From NCBI GenBank assembly GCA_023415305.1, contig JAEZKZ010000102.1:68383-132382 (forward strand): 64,000 bases of DNA, in the 5' to 3' direction. The notes under the pieces were generated by a model. That model ran no database searches. It was not told the origin of the DNA and saw nothing but the letters and a program-made list of their open reading frames with translations. Below, in pieces: positions 1 to 8,655 of this stretch. This DNA is from Bacillota bacterium. Its GTDB lineage: Bacteria; Bacillota; Clostridia; Acetivibrionales; DSM-1351. Each line of letters opens with the position of its first letter. Positions within the stretch are counted from its first letter, which is position 1. Both the position numbers and the translations under genes were made by a program.

Positions 1-92
1 AGAACAATTTGTATTCCAATAAATATCGATACTAATGAAAAAATTGAATTGAATATTTCAACACAGGAGTAATAGTTTCATGTTACATACTT

Positions 93-134
93 TTACCCCC
101 GGCTTGAATAATATCTATCATAAGACGGGGGTAA
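93..134. other. Imperfect hairpin
   Basis: The arm at 93-105 pairs with 122-134 in 12 of 13 positions, around a 16-nt loop. The core is five C facing five G. Neither strand has a T run after the stem, so it is not a clear terminator. A 19-codon frame starts at ATG 80 with GGAG ten bases upstream and runs through the hairpin; I do not call it a gene. Confidence 0.5.
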
Positions 135-144
135 GTTGATCCTT

Positions 145-253
145 AATCTAAGCAAATCTAAGCAATCTAAACAATCTAAGCAATCTAAACAATCTAAACA
201 ATCTAAACAATCTAAACAATCTAAGCAATCTAAGCAATCTAAGCAATCTAAGC
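145..253. repeat. 9-bp tandem repeat, 12 copies
   Basis: Twelve copies of AATCTAARC (R is A or G at base 8) run head to tail. One extra A at 154 separates copy 1 from copy 2. The array lies just downstream of the stop of the minus-strand ArsR gene. In one plus frame it would read Ser-Lys-Gln repeated, but no convincing start precedes it, so I treat it as a non-coding microsatellite-like array. Confidence 0.9.
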
Positions 254-268
254 TATATGAGCTTATAA

Positions 269-559
269 TTACTTATCCTCGAATTCCTCCTTTAAAAGGA
301 TTTTCACGATATTGATTATTTCTTCATCCACAACTCGATAGCAGATTTCAAGGCCATTACGCACTCCAGCTATTATACCTGCCGACTTTAGTTTCGCAAG
401 ATGCTGTGATACTGTTGACTGGGGTAGCCCAAGACATTCCTGAATCTTAGTTACATTACAACTACCATCCATTAGCCCTTTGATTATGCATAGCCTATGG
501 GGATGAGCCATAGCTTTAAGTTTATCTGCTTTAACCTCATACTTTCCTAAATCAATCAA
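269..559 (-). CDS. ArsR/SmtB-family transcriptional repressor
   Basis: A 96-residue winged-helix repressor. The N-terminal KALAHPxRL-like segment is present as KAMAHPHRL at residues 15-23. The recognition helix region, residues about 36-62, ends in STVSQHLAKLKSAG, typical of ArsR proteins. Cysteines sit at 24, 34, 42 and 73. The gene lies 47 bases upstream of, and on the same strand as, a persulfide/CoA-disulfide reductase, which suggests it controls that gene. Persulfide-sensing ArsR proteins (SqrR/BigR type) use cysteine pairs, so sulfide or persulfide is a possible signal. Metal sensing is not excluded, because I cannot match a known metal motif. Confidence 0.9.
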   Translation of the reverse strand: MIDLGKYEVKADKLKAMAHPHRLCIIKGLMDGSCNVTKIQECLGLPQSTVSQHLAKLKSAGIIAGVRNGLEICYRVVDEEIINIVKILLKEEFEDK

Positions 560-606
560 CGGAAAACCTCCTAACGTTTACAGTTACAATAAAACCTTTA
601 ATACGA

Positions 607-3114
607 TTAAATAAACAGACTCATATCCGATTCTTCAGCAGAACCAAGGAAGGATGCGACACCGCCTATAGTAACTCCTTCAATGAGCTCCTCTTGTTTA
701 ATTCCCATAATATCCATTGACATGTTGCAGGCTACAAACTCGATACCATTCTGCCTTGCTTGCTCAATAAGAACTTCGAGAGAAAAGATATCTTTTTTGT
801 TCATAAGATAACGTATCATCTTTGGTCCCATTCCTGCCATGTTCATTTTAGATAGGGATAATTTATTTGATCCCTTAGGCATCATAACACCAAACATTCT
901 AGAAATAAAGTCCTTTTTTACACCTTTTCCTTCGGGCTTTCTTAATATATTCAAACCCCAGAAGGTGAAAAACATTGTAACCTTTCTGCCCATTGCTGCG
1001 GCACCGTTTGCTATAATAAACGATGCAATTGCCTTGTCCAGGTCGTTGCTGAATACAATCATTGATTTATTATTATTCTTTGTAGTTGGTAAATTATCCT
1101 TTTTAATTTCTTTTTTTATTGTTGCAGTAAATACGTTCTTTTCATAGCTTACTCCAAGCAAGACGTTTCCGGTAGTTTTGCACCAGGTCTTAATATCCTC
1201 CTGAAAAGCAGGATCTGTCGCTTTTACTTCCAAAATTTCATTATTATCCATATCCTTAATAGCATTAAAAACCTTCATAATTGGTCCCGGACATTGAAGA
1301 CCGCAGGCATCAAGTCGAAGACTGATTTTAGCTTCAGCAGGTTTTTCTGTTTGATTTAATTTAGAATTATCGGTAGCTGCTGCAGCTTCTTTTTGTGCTG
1401 AAGTTCCGGATGTTGAAGTACTCACTGCACTATCAGTAATAAAAACTTTTTCATTTGACTGTTTACCTGCTGCCATATTATATAGTTTATAACCTCCGCT
1501 TAAGTTTTTTACACTTCTATAACCCCTTTGCATTAATACCCTTGCAGCGATATAACCTCTTAAGCCTACTTGACAGAAAATATAGATTGATTTATCCTTT
1601 GGAAACTCTTCCAGTCTGTCTCTCAGTTTATCAAGGGGAATATTTATTGCACCGGGAATTGACCCCAACTGAGTCTCCTCGGGTTCTCTGACATCCAGAA
1701 GAATGTCTTTGGATGTATCAATCCGGTCCACCTCGTCCCAATGAAAGACAACGGAGTCTCCCTTTAATATATTATTTGCTGTATAGCCGGCTATATTAAC
1801 CGGATCTTTTGCCGAAGAGAAGGGGGGCGCATATGCGAGTTCCAGAGTCTCCAGATCTGAGACAGTCATTCCTGCACGCATAGCTGTGGAGAGCACATCC
1901 ATTCTCTTGTCAACTCCTTCATAGCCTGCTATTTGCGCCCCGAGAAGCTTCCCGTCTGTATTACCGAATAAAAGTTTGATAGTCATTGGTATAGCTCCGG
2001 GGTAATAGCCAGCATGAGAAGCAGTATGTGTAATGGACTTAAGGTAACTAATTCCGTTACGCTTCAATATTCTTTCACTATTGCCTGATAAAGCTACTGT
2101 CAGATCAAAAACCTTAACTATTGAAGTACCCTGGGTGCCATCGAATTTCTCCAGCTTTCCGTAAATATTGTTTGCAGCAATTCTACCCTGCTTGTTCGCC
2201 GGCCCGGCAAGGGGAATAAGCGCCTGATTACCACTTATAAAATCCTTTACTTCGATGGCGTCACCCACGGCATAAATATCAGGGTTTGAGGTCTGCAAAT
2301 ACTCATTAACGTAAATACCGCCTGTTTTCCCAATTTGAAGGCCTGCTTCGACTGCAAGACGAGTTTCCGGTCTGACTCCGATACCCATAATAACCATGTC
2401 TGACTTTAATACTGCTCCACTGGACAATTTGACAGAAATAGCAGTCTCATCCTCTTCAAAAGCCTCAACGCCATTTTTCAAATAAAGAGCAACGCCCTTT
2501 GATTTTAAATGCTGATGAACAATGGCAGCCATTTCAAAATCCAAAGGGCCTATTACATGGTCGGCAAGTTCAACAACTGTAACGTTTATGCCTCTCATAT
2601 GCAGGTTTTCTGCAACTTCAAGACCAATGAAGCCTGCACCAACTATAATAGCATTCCTCGGAGATGTATTGTCTACATATTCCTTAATCCTGTAAGTGTC
2701 AGGTATATTTCGGAGTGTAAATATTTTTTTTGAATTGATTCCTGGCAAATTTGGTCTGACAGGTTCTGCACCTGGCGAGAGTACTAATTTATCATATGTT
2801 TCCTGATAATGTTCATTTCTGAGTCTGTCAAATACTTCAACAGTTTTATTCTCTGTATTGATTCTGGTAACCTCGGAATAAACACGAACATCTATATTAA
2901 AGCGCTCCTTCATTTTTTCCGGAGTTTGCACCAACAGTCTTTCCTTTTCCTTGATTACTTCACCGATATAGTAGGGAAGACCACAATTTGCAAAGGATAT
3001 ATGTTCACCTTTTTCTATAAGGATTATCTCTGAAGTCTCATCAAGTCTTCTCAGTCTGGCAGCGGCACTTGCTCCTCCCGCTACACCGCCAATTACAACT
3101 ACTTTTAAACTCAT
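607..3114 (-). CDS. CoA-disulfide/persulfide reductase fused to rhodanese, TusA and DsrE domains
   Basis: An 835-residue four-domain sulfur-trafficking enzyme. Residues 1 to about 450 are an FAD/NAD(P)H disulfide reductase with the dinucleotide motif VIGGVAGGASAA and the single active Cys44 in FANCGLPYYIG, as in CoA-disulfide reductases. Residues 455-550 form a rhodanese with Cys514. Residues 598-668 are TusA-like with CPGP at Cys608. Residues 683-835 are DsrE-like with Cys796. CoADR-rhodanese fusions in other bacteria reduce persulfides and polysulfides with NADH. The appended TusA and DsrE domains suggest sulfane sulfur is passed on within one chain. The start at 3114 is chosen because GGGGG lies about eight bases upstream; an ATG ten codons earlier has no ribosome site. 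The protein is probably cytoplasmic. Confidence 0.93.
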   Translation of the reverse strand: MSLKVVVIGGVAGGASAAARLRRLDETSEIILIEKGEHISFANCGLPYYIGEVIKEKERLLVQTPEKMKERFNIDVRVYSEVTRINTENKTVEVFDRLRNEHYQETYDKLVLSPGAEPVRPNLPGINSKKIFTLRNIPDTYRIKEYVDNTSPRNAIIVGAGFIGLEVAENLHMRGINVTVVELADHVIGPLDFEMAAIVHQHLKSKGVALYLKNGVEAFEEDETAISVKLSSGAVLKSDMVIMGIGVRPETRLAVEAGLQIGKTGGIYVNEYLQTSNPDIYAVGDAIEVKDFISGNQALIPLAGPANKQGRIAANNIYGKLEKFDGTQGTSIVKVFDLTVALSGNSERILKRNGISYLKSITHTASHAGYYPGAIPMTIKLLFGNTDGKLLGAQIAGYEGVDKRMDVLSTAMRAGMTVSDLETLELAYAPPFSSAKDPVNIAGYTANNILKGDSVVFHWDEVDRIDTSKDILLDVREPEETQLGSIPGAINIPLDKLRDRLEEFPKDKSIYIFCQVGLRGYIAARVLMQRGYRSVKNLSGGYKLYNMAAGKQSNEKVFITDSAVSTSTSGTSAQKEAAAATDNSKLNQTEKPAEAKISLRLDACGLQCPGPIMKVFNAIKDMDNNEILEVKATDPAFQEDIKTWCKTTGNVLLGVSYEKNVFTATIKKEIKKDNLPTTKNNNKSMIVFSNDLDKAIASFIIANGAAAMGRKVTMFFTFWGLNILRKPEGKGVKKDFISRMFGVMMPKGSNKLSLSKMNMAGMGPKMIRYLMNKKDIFSLEVLIEQARQNGIEFVACNMSMDIMGIKQEELIEGVTIGGVASFLGSAEESDMSLFI

Positions 3115-3315
3115 AATCTGACCCCCTGTCTCATAACTAATCAAAATATTGATATATTATAATTTTACGATATATTGCGACTATCGTCAAATACTTTTTG
3201 AATATATGATTTATGCATATATTTTTTAGGAGGTTATATACTAATCTTAAGTACTTTTCTTTGGCTTTGTAATTTTTAACATAATAAAACAGCTAACAAT
3301 GAAATGGAGATAACC

Positions 3316-3453
3316 ATGACAACAGATAAAAAAAGCAGAAAAGCAAAAGATAAAAAGCAAGATGGTGCATTTTCTTCAAAAAACATAAAGCATGACCCAC
3401 AGGCTGAAAGTGCAAGAGCTAAATTTGGAAAAGATACCATGGCTGAGGAATGA
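3316..3453 (+). CDS. Small charged clostridial protein, 45 aa
   Basis: ATG 3316 follows GGAG by six bases and opens a 45-codon frame. The product is very rich in Lys, Asp and Glu, with a Lys-rich N-terminus and the segment KHDPQAESARAKFGKDT near the C-terminus. It has no membrane segment. I recall similarly sized conserved clostridial proteins with a comparable HDPQAESARAKFG core, but the function is unknown to me. A longer minus-strand frame covers the same bases and is taken as a shadow because it lacks a ribosome site. Confidence 0.7.
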   Translation: MTTDKKSRKAKDKKQDGAFSSKNIKHDPQAESARAKFGKDTMAEE

Positions 3454-3594
3454 TTCATTCACAGTATTAAATTTATCGCAATAATATGTGCGTTATGTTA
3501 AATTTTTGTTTCGTTAAAAAAATAACGTTAATAAGGTAACAATGTGGGTATAAATTAATGTGAGAAAACAATTATTTCAATGTGGAGGTTACTT

Positions 3595-4368
3595 ATGGGT
3601 AACAATAATATATTTGATTTAAGAGGAAAAGTAGCAGTTGTAACTGGAGCTTCATCGGGCTTGGGAGTGCAGATGGCAAAGGCATTGGCTCTTCAGGGGG
3701 CAGATATTGCCATATTGGCTAGACGTAAGGAAAAGCTGGACAAGGTTGCCGATGAGATTAAAGAGTTGGGAGTAAAGTGTTTGTCGTTACAGTGCGATAT
3801 TACAGACACGGCTTCAATTGTTGCCGCTGCTGGAGCTGTCAAGGCTGAATTTGGAAAAGCGGATATTCTCATAAATAATGCAGGATCAGGAGGGGTTGGG
3901 CCGGCTGAAGAAACAACTGATGATGCATGGAGTAACACCATAAAGGTTGATTTGGATGGAGTATTTAAGGTGGCAAGAGAATTTGGTAAAATTATGATTG
4001 AAAATAAATACGGACGTATTATCAATATTTCATCAATGTACGGAATGGTAGGTAACATGGCATTACCGACTGCAGCTTATCACGCAGCAAAGGGTGGAGT
4101 TGTCAACCTGACCAGAGCCCTTGCAGCAGAATGGGCTAAACATAATATAACCGTTAATGCAATTTGTCCTGGTTACTTTGCAACTGAACTTACAGTTGAC
4201 ACATTAAACACCGAATCATTTTCAAATTATATGAAGGCAACCGTTCCGGTGGGTAGATATGGAAAAGAAGGAGAACTGGATTCAACTGTTGTGTATCTGG
4301 CATCAGACTATTCTTCATATGTAACAGGAGTTATATTACCTGTGGATGGTGGATATACCTGCGTATAA
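3595..4368 (+). CDS. Short-chain dehydrogenase/reductase
   Basis: A 257-residue classical SDR. It has the NAD(P)-binding motif TGASSGLG at residues 17-24, NNAG near residue 96, and the catalytic pair in YHAAK preceded by an ISS serine. The C-terminal PVDGGYTC segment is typical of FabG and gluconate 5-dehydrogenase relatives. It is expected to be an NAD(P)H-dependent oxidoreductase of an alcohol or keto group in the cytoplasm; the substrate cannot be read from sequence. The start at 3595 has GGAGG seven bases upstream. It appears to be transcribed alone and ends at a terminator shared with the flagellin gene. Confidence 0.9.
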   Translation: MGNNNIFDLRGKVAVVTGASSGLGVQMAKALALQGADIAILARRKEKLDKVADEIKELGVKCLSLQCDITDTASIVAAAGAVKAEFGKADILINNAGSGGVGPAEETTDDAWSNTIKVDLDGVFKVAREFGKIMIENKYGRIINISSMYGMVGNMALPTAAYHAAKGGVVNLTRALAAEWAKHNITVNAICPGYFATELTVDTLNTESFSNYMKATVPVGRYGKEGELDSTVVYLASDYSSYVTGVILPVDGGYTCV

Positions 4369-4408
4369 ATAAATGTGATAGCTTAAAGTAATTTTTATAC
4401 CAAATCCA

Positions 4409-4450
4409 AAAAGGGGCTGTCGCACTAAATAAAAGTGCGCGGCTCCTTTT
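4409..4450. terminator. Bidirectional terminator between the SDR and flagellin genes
   Basis: The arm AAAAGGGGCTGTCGCACT pairs, with G-U pairs, with AGTGCGCGGCTCCTTTT. The stem has A-rich and T-rich flanks on opposite sides, so it can serve both converging genes. Confidence 0.8.
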
Positions 4451-4521
4451 GTATAGTGATTTCTTCTCTAATATGATTCTATTAAAACTAGTATTTTGGG
4501 GTAGTATGACTGTAAAAAATT

Positions 4522-6186
4522 CTATGCTTGAAGTAGTTGTAATACTGCCTGAGGTAAGTTATTTGCCTGAGCAAGCATCGACTGGGCGGCCTGTTCAAGA
4601 ATCCTACCTTTTGTAAAAGCTGTCATCTCTTTTGCCATGTCCGCATCTCTGATTCTACTTTCAGCAGCTGTCAAATTTTCTTCTGCATTATTTAGATTAT
4701 TAAGAGTATGTTCCAAACGATTTTGAGCAGCACCAAGTTTTGCACGGCTTGAGCTTACTGCACTTATAGCATTATCAAAAATACCAATTGCTTTATCTGA
4801 TTTAGTTTCAATATCAATTTCAGATAAGCCAAGTTTATCAGCTGTTACCATTGGAAGCTCCAACATCATGTTCTGACCGGCATTAGCTCCGATATGCAAC
4901 GTAAAAGGATCAGAAATATTAAATTCCGGCCATATTACATTGATGCCGTAGGCAGATAGGGGCTGACCATCAGTAGTATCAGTAGCAGTGCTTTCATCGA
5001 TAACGGCTTCCCTTGTAATTTCAGAACCGGAAACTCCGGCATCAAATCCTCCAAGAGCACCTGCATCGTTATTAGTCAGATTTATGTAATAACCAGTATA
5101 ACCTGCCAACGTTCCGTTTATATATTCATCGCCATCATTTACAAACTTTAACTTAAAATCGTTTAGATCAGTGAAGGCACCTGTAGAGGCTAATGCTGTA
5201 TCAAGGTTGTCACCCGCAGCCAACCTGCCCATAACGTCGATAATTCCGGCTCCGCCTTTTATTCTAATGGATGCGTCCATGTATCTAACAGCTACATAGC
5301 CACAGGAATATAAGATGCTTCCCGAAGCCGAGGGATCATTTATTTGGTTGACAATACTCTGAGCTGAGTTACCCGACAAATCTCCGACAAGCCTCCCATC
5401 GGCACCTGCAATAGCCTCAGCCGTACCTTCAATAAACCATAGGGGCAAGCCTGACATGTTCATATTCTGCATCATAATCGAATGCGTCAATTCATGAGCC
5501 ACAATTTGATCATTATACGCAAAATAGCTTGAATAAGGGTTGTTACCACTTGCACCGTCTGAAGGCGCGAAATCGAGCAATTCTATCCTGATACGTGAAC
5601 CGTTTGCATCAGCAAGAACACCACCTAAGGTCCCTTGCTCCAAAATTACACCCAGATCATTTTTTGGTGTTAATCCATAAATATCTTGTATTCTTTTGGC
5701 ACTGACTTCCAACCAGCCTGTTTTTAGTCCATTTAAGACATTACTGGTAACGGAATCAATATTGTATGTAGGAAAGTTAAGAATTTTTTTTGTATTAAAT
5801 TCGGTACTGTTGGCAATCCTATCAATTTCTTTGGTTAGTTGGTTTATTTCATTTCCTATCTCTTTTCTTTCAGATTGGGTGAGTGTGCCGTTGCAGGCTT
5901 GAACTGATAGCTCTCTACCTCTCTGCAGAATAGAATGAACTTCATTCATAGCGCCGTCTGCCGTCTGAATCAATGAGATACCGTCTTGTACATTTCTTGC
6001 AGCCATATTCAAACCGCGAATTTGTCCTCTCATTTTTTCAGATATAGCGAGGCCTGCAGCGTCATCAGCAGCTTTATTGATTCTTTGACCCGAAGAAAGT
6101 TTTTCAAGGGAGTTGTTTTTTAATTTACTATTATTTGTTACTTTATTATATGTATTAAGTGCAGGTAAATTATGTGTAATGAACAT
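4522..6186 (-). CDS. Flagellin with internal metallopeptidase domain (flagellinolysin type)
   Basis: A 554-residue flagellin. Residues 1 to about 140 form the N-terminal D0/D1 coiled region. Residues about 465-554 form the C-terminal D1/D0 region, ending in the usual SMLAQANNLPQAVLQLL pattern. Between them, where ordinary flagellins carry short surface domains, lies an insert of about 310 residues. It has the zinc motif HELTH at 231-235 and, 18 residues later, WFIEGTAEAIAG, with Glu253 the likely third ligand. This matches the arrangement in clostridial M9 collagenases and the described flagellinolysins, whose filaments are proteolytic. The start at 6186 has GGGAGAG upstream; an ATG six codons earlier has no ribosome site. 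It would be exported to the flagellum. Confidence 0.93.
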   Translation of the reverse strand: MFITHNLPALNTYNKVTNNSKLKNNSLEKLSSGQRINKAADDAAGLAISEKMRGQIRGLNMAARNVQDGISLIQTADGAMNEVHSILQRGRELSVQACNGTLTQSERKEIGNEINQLTKEIDRIANSTEFNTKKILNFPTYNIDSVTSNVLNGLKTGWLEVSAKRIQDIYGLTPKNDLGVILEQGTLGGVLADANGSRIRIELLDFAPSDGASGNNPYSSYFAYNDQIVAHELTHSIMMQNMNMSGLPLWFIEGTAEAIAGADGRLVGDLSGNSAQSIVNQINDPSASGSILYSCGYVAVRYMDASIRIKGGAGIIDVMGRLAAGDNLDTALASTGAFTDLNDFKLKFVNDGDEYINGTLAGYTGYYINLTNNDAGALGGFDAGVSGSEITREAVIDESTATDTTDGQPLSAYGINVIWPEFNISDPFTLHIGANAGQNMMLELPMVTADKLGLSEIDIETKSDKAIGIFDNAISAVSSSRAKLGAAQNRLEHTLNNLNNAEENLTAAESRIRDADMAKEMTAFTKGRILEQAAQSMLAQANNLPQAVLQLLQA

Positions 6187-6224
6187 TATATTCTCTCCCA
6201 ACATAATGATAGATTAATTATTAT

Positions 6225-6251
6225 ATATCGGTATATTACTAAGTTTAATTA
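6225..6251 (-). promoter_or_regulatory. SigD-like (flagellar) promoter
   Basis: Read on the minus strand, TAAT, 15 bases, then ACCGATAT, close to the clostridial/Bacillus SigD pattern TAAA-N15-GCCGATAT. It lies about 40 bases upstream of the flagellin start. The -10 match is strong; the -35 differs by one base. Confidence 0.65.
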
Positions 6252-6361
6252 ATAATTTTTTTAGGTCCGATACTAGAACAAGGGTTTATAATGTTCCTCA
6301 CAGACAAGAGGTGGTCTGTAATGAAGTACTGGGAGAGAATGTCTGTTTAACAAACGCAAAT

Positions 6362-6420
6362 ATAACTTATATAAATGAAAGGTTACAAATATCTTATAAG
6401 CTTGCATTTATATAAGTTAT
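6362..6420. repeat. Perfect 16-bp inverted repeat
   Basis: ATAACTTATATAAATG at 6362-6377 is repeated in exact inverse at 6405-6420, with 27 bases between. It sits between flagellin and uppP, both transcribed leftward, so it lies downstream of uppP and far upstream of flagellin. There is no T run, so a terminator role is doubtful. Confidence 0.85.
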
Positions 6421-6467
6421 ACAGGAGTATAGACTAAATTAATGTTTTACAACACTAGATTTTGGGG

Positions 6468-7313
6468 TTAAAAAATCTTTAGGAGGCCGGCAACTATAAC
6501 AATTACAGCAAAAATCATTCTATAGTACGCAAAGCCTTTCAGTGGCTTCTTTTTCAGATAGGATATAAATTTGCTTATAACAGCTACCGCTACAACAAAC
6601 GATACAATGAAACCGACTATAAGTGCTGTGATTTCAGTACCTGTTAACAGATTAAAGCCACCAAGCTTTACAATTTTCAAAAAGCTCATTCCCACCATTA
6701 CGGGTATTGCAAGGAAAAAGGAAAACTCTGCAGCCACAACTGTAGAAAGACCTGATACCCAACCGCCAATTATGGTTGAGGCTGAACGTGACATACCCGG
6801 AATTATGGCCAGACATTGAAACAGTCCGATAATAATGGCCTGCTTTGGTGTAACACTGAGCTTCTGCTTTGTAAGATTATTATTTCGGAATTTGTTTTCG
6901 GCATATATCATCCAGATAGCACCGATGAAAAGTACTATTGCAACAACAATTGAACTAGATAGGTACTGATCAGCCAGATCATCAAACAATATTCCCAGAA
7001 TAGCTCCTGGAACGCAGGCTAGGGCAATCATTAGCCAGAATTTAAAACCTGATTTTTCATAGCCGACTTTACTCGGGAAGAAGTTAATAATGGTATCCTT
7101 GATTTTTTTCCAGTAAAGCAGTACGACAGCAAGTATTGCTCCCAGCTGGATAACATAGGTATACATATCCACATATCGTGGAGTTGAACTCTCAAAATGC
7201 AGCAGATTTTGAAATATCCTCAAATGCCCTGTTGACGAAACAGGCAAAAACTCTGTAATTCCTTCAACAATACCAAGTATAACTGACTTGAGTACGAACA
7301 ATAAAAAATCCAT
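6468..7313 (-). CDS. uppP: Undecaprenyl-diphosphatase (UppP/BacA)
   Basis: A 281-residue polytopic membrane enzyme that removes a phosphate from undecaprenyl diphosphate so the lipid carrier can be reused in wall synthesis. It also confers bacitracin tolerance. Both family signatures are visible: EGITEFLPVSSTGHL near the N-terminus and PGMSRSASTIIGG in the middle. About eight hydrophobic segments follow in the usual order, and the length is normal. ATG 7313 is preceded by GGAGG at five bases. An in-frame ATG four codons earlier overlaps that ribosome site and is less likely. It is transcribed leftward, and no partner gene is evident. Confidence 0.95.
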   Translation of the reverse strand: MDFLLFVLKSVILGIVEGITEFLPVSSTGHLRIFQNLLHFESSTPRYVDMYTYVIQLGAILAVVLLYWKKIKDTIINFFPSKVGYEKSGFKFWLMIALACVPGAILGILFDDLADQYLSSSIVVAIVLFIGAIWMIYAENKFRNNNLTKQKLSVTPKQAIIIGLFQCLAIIPGMSRSASTIIGGWVSGLSTVVAAEFSFFLAIPVMVGMSFLKIVKLGGFNLLTGTEITALIVGFIVSFVVAVAVISKFISYLKKKPLKGFAYYRMIFAVIVIVAGLLKIF

Positions 7314-7612
7314 TTTTTCCTCCATGCTCCCTAAACTACAATTTCACATTTGCATATATGAATTGTAAAAAAAGTACTTTATATACTTTATGGGTATTAA
7401 TCTTTTTTATGAAACGAATAGTTATATTAAATAGTAATATTAAATAGTTATAACGTGTGGTTATAAGTCTAATTATTACTGCTTATAACACATACTTATA
7501 GGGTACAAAACCTCTGAAGTTAAGTCAAGTTACAATATATTAATTTTTAGTACTTTAAGTTTACGGTAAGTAAGTTTGGTTTGTCTGATTGAAATTTGGG
7601 TACAAATTATTG

Positions 7613-7641
7613 TAGACATAGCTTTATACTAAATGTACAAT
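7613..7641 (+). promoter_or_regulatory. SigA-like promoter of the trmB leader
   Basis: TAGACA, 17 bases, TACAAT. Transcription from here would give an untranslated leader of about 145 bases before trmB. Confidence 0.5.
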
Positions 7642-7647
7642 ATTTTT

Positions 7648-7794
7648 TAGCAAGCGTCTTTATTTCGTTCCTCTGCGGGAAATCCTTGTTGTAAGAGACG
7701 TCATGGCCAGTTAACCTCCTTTATTCGCCTTATAGCGGTAAAGGATATAAATTATTATTACATTTTGTGGCCACAATGTGGCTCGGAGGTTAAT
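7648..7794 (+). promoter_or_regulatory. Structured leader of trmB with ribosome-site sequestering pairing (copy A)
   Basis: TTAACCTCC at 7711-7719 is an exact complement of GGAGGTTAA at 7785-7793, the trmB ribosome site, and G7710 can add a G-U pair. Between the arms are a small hairpin (CGC/GCG at 7726-7737) and GCCAC-AAT-GTGGC at 7770-7782. Upstream, CGTCTT near 7652 can pair with GAGACG near 7696. The segment from about 7702 to the start codon is homologous to the leader of the CooT-like gene at 55.0 kb. I cannot assign it to a known riboswitch class. Confidence 0.7.
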
Positions 7795-8457
7795 ATGAGA
7801 CTCAGAAGAAAACCATGGGCAAGGCCTGAATTGGCAGCGTGTCCTTTTTATATTGATAATCCGCCCGAACTAAAGGGCAAATGGCAGGAACTTTTCGGAA
7901 ACAGTAAGCCCATGCATCTGGAGCTTGGATGCGGAAAGGGCGGATTTATTTCCAAAGTCGCCGCTGCCAATCCACACATAAACTATATTGCGGTAGATCT
8001 CAAGAGTGAAGTACTTGCGCTTGCAAAACGCAAGATAGAAGCTGAGTACGCTGCCGCCGGAATAGGGGAAATAAATAATATAAAGCTGATGTCCCAGAAT
8101 ATAGAACAGATTGACAATATGCTGGCTCCTGCTGACGTAATTGAAAAGATATATATTAATTTCTGTAATCCCTGGCCGAAATCCCCTTATAAAAAGAAAA
8201 GACTGACCCACGGAAAGCAACTGGTTAAATATAAAACCTTTTTAAAATCAGGTTCGGAAATATGGTTTAAAACCGATAATGATGAACTTTTCAGGGAATC
8301 AGTAAAATATTTTGAAGAAAATGGGTTTATAATAAAATATGCAACTGAAGATTTGCATGCCAGCGGTTTTACTGAAAGTGTACCCACAGAGCATGAAAAA
8401 ATGTTTTCTGAAGAGGGTATTAAAATTAAGTTTCTGATAGCATATTTAACCCATTGA
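7795..8457 (+). CDS. trmB: tRNA (guanine-N7-)-methyltransferase
   Basis: A 220-residue class I methyltransferase that makes 7-methylguanosine at position 46 of tRNA using S-adenosylmethionine. The cofactor motif is LELGCGKGGFISKVA, followed by NINFCNPWPK-type and KTDN-type family signatures (INFCNPWPKSPYKKKR and WFKTDNDELF). The length is normal for TrmB. ATG 7795 follows GGAGG by five bases. That ribosome site is the one that pairs with the upstream leader, so translation may be regulated. It has no close partner gene; a methyltransferase of another family follows after 200 bases. Confidence 0.95.
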   Translation: MRLRRKPWARPELAACPFYIDNPPELKGKWQELFGNSKPMHLELGCGKGGFISKVAAANPHINYIAVDLKSEVLALAKRKIEAEYAAAGIGEINNIKLMSQNIEQIDNMLAPADVIEKIYINFCNPWPKSPYKKKRLTHGKQLVKYKTFLKSGSEIWFKTDNDELFRESVKYFEENGFIIKYATEDLHASGFTESVPTEHEKMFSEEGIKIKFLIAYLTH

Positions 8458-8590
8458 TAATGTAATGAGATACTATGATAATATAGCTAGATGATATTTG
8501 TACCGAGGTTGGCGATAAAAGTTGCAGTACAAACTTTGTAAGTGTGACGGTAAGCGTGAAGATGTATAATAATCGCATTCAAATTAAAAT

Positions 8591-8642
8591 TACAATACTT
8601 TAAGTTAAAATACAATACTTTAAGTTAAAATACAATACTTTA
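8591..8642. repeat. 20-bp tandem repeat, 2.6 copies
   Basis: A 20-bp unit beginning TACAATACTTTAAG is repeated exactly at 8591-8610 and 8611-8630, with a 12-bp partial third copy ending right at the ribosome site of the next gene. Confidence 0.9.
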
Positions 8643-8655
8643 TTAGAGGAGAAAT

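Noticed and set aside
145..253. CRISPR array
   Set aside because: Units are 9 bp with no spacers.
3276..3458. 60-codon minus-strand frame
   Set aside because: It lies over the plus-strand 45-residue gene and lacks a ribosome site.
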